Shown piece by piece: positions 59,952 through 64,000 of a DNA stretch of 64,000 bases. How positions within the stretch are numbered: the first letter of the stretch is position 1; every line of letters begins with the position of its first letter. The notes beneath the pieces were generated by a model that did no database searches, was not told the DNA's origin, and was given only the letters and a program-made list of their open reading frames with translations. The translations under genes and the position numbers were made by a program. Origin of the DNA: Gracilimonas sp. (GTDB lineage: Bacteria > Bacteroidota > Rhodothermia > Balneolales > Balneolaceae); contig NZ_JAVJQO010000004.1 in the NCBI RefSeq assembly GCF_040218225.1, positions 558,001-622,000 of the forward strand. The letters are read 5' to 3'.

Positions 59952-60968
59952 GTGAATAATCCGCTATTAAATCCTGAAGAAAAAGAAGAAGCATTTGAAC
60001 AGACGGTGCGCCCGGGTTCGCTTCAGGAATTTATAGGTCAGCAAAAGGCGATTTCTAACTTGTCAGTTTTTATTAAAGCTGCCAAACAGCGGGGCGATGC
60101 CCTTGATCATGTGATTCTTTCCGGACCTCCCGGATTGGGGAAAACCACATTATCCTACATTATTGCAAATGAGATGGGTGTGAAGATTCGTCCAACAACA
60201 GGGCCAGTGCTTGAAAAACCCGGTGACCTGGCGGGTATGCTGACCAATCTGGAAGAAGGAGATGTTCTTTTTATTGATGAGATTCACCGGCTGAATCCGG
60301 TAATTGAGGAATATCTGTATTCAGCAATGGAAGATTATAAACTCGATATTGTGATCGATTCTGGTCCGAATGCTAGAAGTATTCAGATCGAGTTGAATCA
60401 TTTTACTCTTGTTGGGGCCACAACGCGAAAGGGGCTATTGACCGCTCCACTTCGTGCCCGTTTCGGGATTGATATGCGGCTGGACTATTATGATGTAGAG
60501 CTACTCCAGCGAATTGCCCTCAGAACAGCGGACATTATGGGAATGGGAATCACCGAATCGGGGGCTCATGAAATTGCCCGAAGAAGTCGCGGAACCCCAC
60601 GAATCGTGAATAAGCTGCTTCGGCGAACGCGCGACTTTGCCCAGGTAGAAAATCTTGACACCATCGACAACAAAATAGCCGACAAAGCCTTGAATGCTTT
60701 GGATGTAGATAACAACGGCCTGGATGAAATGGATATTCGAATCCTCAAAGCAATTATCGAAAATTATGATGGAGGTCCGGTAGGACTTAGCACTTTGGGA
60801 GTAGCTGTGGGAGAAGATAAAGGCACCATTGAAGAAGTTTATGAACCTTTCCTGATTAAAGAGGGTTTTCTGCAGCGAACACCAAAAGGGCGTATTTGTA
60901 CGAAAAAGGCATATCAATATCTGAATGTAGATCCTTCTAAGACGGATAAGGATTTGTTTAATTCATAG
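59952..60968 (+). CDS. ruvB: Holliday junction branch-migration helicase RuvB
   Basis: RuvB is the hexameric AAA+ motor for Holliday junction migration with RuvA. The 338-aa protein starts with GTG and shows RPGSLQEFIGQQKAISNL, Walker A GPPGLGKTT, Walker B VLFIDEIHRLNP, sensor VGATTRKGLLTAPLRARFG, arginine finger region and the C-terminal winged helix. metK follows in the same direction after a regulated-looking leader. Confidence 0.97.
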   Translation: MNNPLLNPEEKEEAFEQTVRPGSLQEFIGQQKAISNLSVFIKAAKQRGDALDHVILSGPPGLGKTTLSYIIANEMGVKIRPTTGPVLEKPGDLAGMLTNLEEGDVLFIDEIHRLNPVIEEYLYSAMEDYKLDIVIDSGPNARSIQIELNHFTLVGATTRKGLLTAPLRARFGIDMRLDYYDVELLQRIALRTADIMGMGITESGAHEIARRSRGTPRIVNKLLRRTRDFAQVENLDTIDNKIADKALNALDVDNNGLDEMDIRILKAIIENYDGGPVGLSTLGVAVGEDKGTIEEVYEPFLIKEGFLQRTPKGRICTKKAYQYLNVDPSKTDKDLFNS

Positions 60969-60990
60969 CTTTTTTCTCATCAAATCTTTT

Positions 60991-61080
60991 TAACTTTGCA
61001 GCCTTTGTGAGGCGGGTAAAATCCCAGAGTCACATTTCCTAACCGAAAGCACCTTATTATTTCTAAGAATTTATTTAAGC
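60991..61080 (+). promoter_or_regulatory. metK promoter (TAACTTTG) and structured leader, candidate riboswitch
   Basis: TAACTTTG at 60991-60998 fits the TAnnTTTG -7 consensus. The predicted leader of about 75 nt begins with the nested pairs TGTGA/TCACA and GGG/CCC, with a competing GCC/GGC pair, and a downstream CCG that could pair with CGG in the hairpin as a pseudoknot. A SAM-sensing RNA would make sense before metK. I cannot assign it to a known class. Confidence 0.4.
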
Positions 61081-62205
61081 ATGAAAAATCTTTTTACTTC
61101 TGAGTCTGTATCCGAAGGCCATCCGGATAAAGTAGCTGATCAAATTTCAGATGCTATTTTAGATGCCCTCCTAACCGATGATGCCGAGTCCCGTGTAGCT
61201 GTTGAAACTCTTGTGACTACTGGTTTGGCTGTTGTTTCGGGTGAGGTTACTACCGAATCGTACATTGATGTTCAGGAGATTGTCAGGGATGTCATTCGGG
61301 AAATTGGTTATACCAAAGCAACATATCGATTTGACTCAGAAAGCTGCGGAGTGCTTTCCACCATTCATAGCCAAAGCCCTGATATTGCACAAGGAGTTGA
61401 CCGGGATGGTGCCGGTGATCAGGGAATGATGTTTGGATATGCGACTAAGGAGACCCCTGAGTTTATGCCGATGCCCCTTCAATATTCTCACAACTTGTTA
61501 AAAGAGCTGGCCAGAATAAGAAAGAAAACGGATAAGATGGAATACCTGGGACCTGATAGTAAAAGTCAGGTAACTATTGAGTATGGCGACGATGGGAAAC
61601 CGGCGCGTATTCACACGATTGTTCTTTCAACCCAGCATGATGAAGGCGTCGAACAGGCTCAGATTCAAACCGATATTAAAAAACATTTGATTGGAAATGT
61701 AATCCCAGCTGAGCTGGTAGACGATGAGACGATTTACCACGTAAATCCAACGGGCAAGTTTGTAGTGGGTGGTCCGCACGGTGATACCGGGCTTACAGGA
61801 CGTAAAATTATAGTGGATACCTATGGTGGCCGTGGTGCTCATGGCGGCGGTGCATTTTCAGGAAAAGATCCTTCCAAAGTAGATCGAAGTGCGGCTTATG
61901 CTTCCCGGCATATTGCCAAGAATATTGTTGCAGCCGGTCTGGCAGAAGAATGTCTGGTTCAGCTTGCCTATGCTATTGGCGTGGTTGAGCCGGTTTCCAT
62001 TAATGTTCACACGTATGGAACCGGGAAAATGACCGATGTGGAACTGGCTGACAAAGTAGCCAAGACCTTTGATTGCACCCCTCAGGGCATCATTAAGCGG
62101 TTCAACCTAAAAAGCCCGATTTATCGCAAAACAGCCGCCTACGGACACTTCGGAAGAGAGGAATTCCCATGGGAGAAGCTGGATTATGTGGATAAGCTGG
62201 GGTAA
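61081..62205 (+). CDS. metK: S-adenosylmethionine synthase
   Basis: MetK makes SAM from methionine and ATP. The 374-aa protein shows [83 protein letters not shown] and [11 protein letters not shown] at the end. Length is normal. It is preceded by its own promoter and leader and is convergent with the Wzi-like gene. Confidence 0.98.
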   Translation: MKNLFTSESVSEGHPDKVADQISDAILDALLTDDAESRVAVETLVTTGLAVVSGEVTTESYIDVQEIVRDVIREIGYTKATYRFDSESCGVLSTIHSQSPDIAQGVDRDGAGDQGMMFGYATKETPEFMPMPLQYSHNLLKELARIRKKTDKMEYLGPDSKSQVTIEYGDDGKPARIHTIVLSTQHDEGVEQAQIQTDIKKHLIGNVIPAELVDDETIYHVNPTGKFVVGGPHGDTGLTGRKIIVDTYGGRGAHGGGAFSGKDPSKVDRSAAYASRHIAKNIVAAGLAEECLVQLAYAIGVVEPVSINVHTYGTGKMTDVELADKVAKTFDCTPQGIIKRFNLKSPIYRKTAAYGHFGREEFPWEKLDYVDKLG

Positions 62206-62210
62206 GGGTA

Positions 62211-63803
62211 TTAGTTCTTAAAGTTGTATCGCAAGGTGATATTTGAGTGATAATTAACCCATACGGTTTCATCTTGGAATAGATAATTATCACGTACTGC
62301 AATAAACGCCCCAATGTTGTAATCTAGTTTTTTGAATTCACTCTGAAAGCGTAATCCAAGTTGGTGTTCTATATCCTGGGGAGTGGGGCCATTAATATTT
62401 GTGAAGGTAGTATAGAAGTAGTCATCATTATATCGGGCGCGCTGGTACTCAAATGTGATTACATTCTTATCCCATACATAGGCCACATTCAGCATATCAG
62501 CTTGTGCTCCCGGGCCAACAAAAGCTCCTAGAACTTGGCCATTATTGGTGTGCCCCTGTATATTGACTCCATGTGAGTATAGTGGCCAAAAAAAACCAAA
62601 ACTGTCTCTATGCCAGTTAGCTAATGATACATGTTCGTAGTTAAAGCGTATAAAGCTATCTGTGGCTATATAAAAGTTGTTAGCTACACCATACATATAT
62701 GCACTTTGTCGTTCGTATTGTTCAACCAAGGCAACAAAACCACCAGCAAAATCAGCCCTTAGCCATTCCGCATATATGTTGAAGTCTGAATTATCATCTT
62801 TCCAATCGAAGGTTATAGAAATGTTTTGGTCATAATAATCATTGGTTAATTTACCGTTGACGAGTCGGTCGTTACTTTCGCTAAAGAATTGTGAAAAAGT
62901 AATAAAACCATCATAAAAGAAATCTTGGGCATACTGGGTTTGTGTATAAAAAGTTCTATGTATACCGATTGTCATTTCTTCCCAAAAACTTGGCCGATAC
63001 CCTATGTTTATTGCTGAGAAGTATCTTCTATTATCATCAGGGTCATTATTGAAATAACCTGATTCTTCCAATAATCCCCAATAAATGTTCGCAGTTAATT
63101 TACCTATTGAAGTTTCTAAAGGCTCTGAAGTTCCCACTTTTAGGTGTGGTATGCCTGGCGCATTCATGCTTAGGATAATTGGATTATAGATTCCAGGACC
63201 CCAAATCATATTTTGAGTAGATAAAGCTACTTCTATTGGCTTTAAATCTAAGCTAATTTCACTTTGACCGGGAAAAAGCCTGAAATAGGGCTCGTCCCCA
63301 TATCGAATTACATAGTCAATAAAGTTTCCAAAATATGGATATTGATATTCTGGGCTGTTTGTAAGGTCTGCACCAGTATAAAAGTCTTTGTTTTGTGCAT
63401 ACTGAACCATGGGGTTGATCACATAGGTTAGTCGACCAATTTTCCCTGAAAAACCGAATCCAATCGTAGTATTTAGGCCTCTTCCCTGCCAAGCGGGTCC
63501 ATCATTGATGGCTTTGGCATATTTGGTATTATGAACTGTGTTCATATATATAGGCTGTAAGTTAAAAGTTCTTTCAATATCCTTTTTGCAACGAATTGAA
63601 GGGAAGACATTGAGATACTCGTCCATACAATCCAATGAACGTGCTTCTATAATATCTTGCTGATCATAGACAATGTATTGTGCTTTTGCATATCCACTGG
63701 AAAAAGCTACAATAAATAAAAAAGCAAGCAACCTGCTGAGAGGACTAAAGCTAAGATAAGTAAAGAATGAACTACTAAATGAAAGAGGAAATTGTCTTGA
63801 CAT
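62211..63803 (-). CDS. Wzi-like capsule-assembly/outer-membrane barrel protein
   Basis: The 530-aa precursor has a long signal peptide ending GYAKAQ. The mature part matches the Wzi-type barrel: NDGPAWQGRGLNTTIGFGF, the strand NMIWGPGIYNPIILSMNAPGIPHL, and many aromatic-rich beta strands up to the C-terminal LRYNFKN. Wzi-family proteins hold capsular polysaccharide at the outer membrane. There are no other capsule genes in the window; they may lie beyond its right edge. Confidence 0.82.
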   Translation of the reverse strand: MSRQFPLSFSSSFFTYLSFSPLSRLLAFLFIVAFSSGYAKAQYIVYDQQDIIEARSLDCMDEYLNVFPSIRCKKDIERTFNLQPIYMNTVHNTKYAKAINDGPAWQGRGLNTTIGFGFSGKIGRLTYVINPMVQYAQNKDFYTGADLTNSPEYQYPYFGNFIDYVIRYGDEPYFRLFPGQSEISLDLKPIEVALSTQNMIWGPGIYNPIILSMNAPGIPHLKVGTSEPLETSIGKLTANIYWGLLEESGYFNNDPDDNRRYFSAINIGYRPSFWEEMTIGIHRTFYTQTQYAQDFFYDGFITFSQFFSESNDRLVNGKLTNDYYDQNISITFDWKDDNSDFNIYAEWLRADFAGGFVALVEQYERQSAYMYGVANNFYIATDSFIRFNYEHVSLANWHRDSFGFFWPLYSHGVNIQGHTNNGQVLGAFVGPGAQADMLNVAYVWDKNVITFEYQRARYNDDYFYTTFTNINGPTPQDIEHQLGLRFQSEFKKLDYNIGAFIAVRDNYLFQDETVWVNYHSNITLRYNFKN

Positions 63804-64000
63804 GTCAGGTCTATAAGTCGATTCTTAAATTTGTACCAATTGTATTTAGGGGTCTTTGACGTAAAAGAGCTGCCTTTTAAATATGAGATCTGTGAAATAA
63901 TCCAGTTTGCTCCCTCAAAATTTTTAGCTGCAAAATGTATTGAACATGGAGTCGTCTTAGTAATGCTGTTAAAGATACGATCATTTTTAATGCTATAATC
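63707..64000 (-). CDS. Possible 3' end of an upstream gene, cut by the window edge
   Basis: On the minus strand a frame is open from the window edge for 97 codons to a TAG at 63707. The first 60 residues look protein-like (HFAAKNFEGANWIISQISYL), but the last 32 codons overlap the signal-peptide region of the Wzi-like gene in another frame, a long overlap for two real genes. No start is visible. No homology is recognised. Confidence 0.3.
   Translation of the reverse strand, partial: DYSIKNDRIFNSITKTTPCSIHFAAKNFEGANWIISQISYLKGSSFTSKTPKYNWYKFKNRLIDLTCQDNFLFHLVVHSLLILALVLSAGCLLFYLL

Overview
The window looks like the chromosome of a marine or halophilic member of the Balneolota (Balneolaceae-like), or a close relative on the Bacteroidota/Rhodothermota side. 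This is inferred from gene content and style: DoxX, YceI, PQQ-type sugar dehydrogenase lipoproteins, a TonB receptor with carboxypeptidase-like and OMP_b-brl domains, a TPR-CHAT protein, many lipoproteins, mostly weak Shine-Dalgarno sites, and TAnnTTTG-type -7 boxes before some genes. No 16S gene is present, so the taxonomy is inference.

Layout. 1-11.8 kb holds mostly housekeeping genes: a site-2 protease (truncated at the window edge), smpB, rnpB, a Nif3/coiled-coil pair, yggS, a membrane/coiled-coil pair with DivIVA, purine nucleoside phosphorylase, an isoaspartyl peptidase and YceI. Between smpB and rnpB sits an AT-rich two-gene insert encoding a proteasome-like Ntn-hydrolase and a 60-residue protein. 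12-19.7 kb holds an M14 peptidase-DoxX unit and a two-component system followed by a TonB-dependent receptor.

19.7-30.9 kb is a composite genomic island built at a tRNA-Arg(UCG) gene. Three copies of the tRNA 3' end (19776, 22024, 30794) mark two tandem insertions, and each copy carries its own terminator. The first insertion keeps only an MBL-fold hydrolase and an AraC regulator. The second (22024-30816, about 8.8 kb) is an integrative element. Its plus strand carries a tyrosine integrase, two small paralogous membrane proteins, an unknown gene behind an iteron-like array, an excisionase with a sequestered Shine-Dalgarno site, and an HUH rolling-circle Rep. Its minus strand carries two cargo modules: a 131-aa/424-aa pair, and a GHKL ATPase/STAS-like (DUF4325) pair followed by a Cys-rich small protein. 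The second module is bracketed by direct repeats of the element's own right end.

31-64 kb returns to core genes: queA, a dxs-xseB-comEC cluster, a sugar dehydrogenase/thioredoxin pair, scpA, ftsY, ppk1, ruvB, metK and a Wzi-like outer-membrane protein. Three spots stand out. A PycTM-like membrane effector lies directly downstream of a class III nucleotide cyclase that lacks both purine-specifying residues, which is a Pycsar-like arrangement (40.8-43.4 kb). A 1246-aa metallophosphoesterase is fused to an outer-membrane barrel (43.5-47.2 kb). A 45-aa acidic ORF ending in GG, with its own terminator, is divergent from a TPR-CHAT caspase-like protein (50.4-53.5 kb).

The best candidates for undescribed systems are the GHKL/STAS/Cys-rich cassette, the Ntn-hydrolase pair, and the cyclase/PycTM pair. 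All functional proposals for these are inference from motifs and context.
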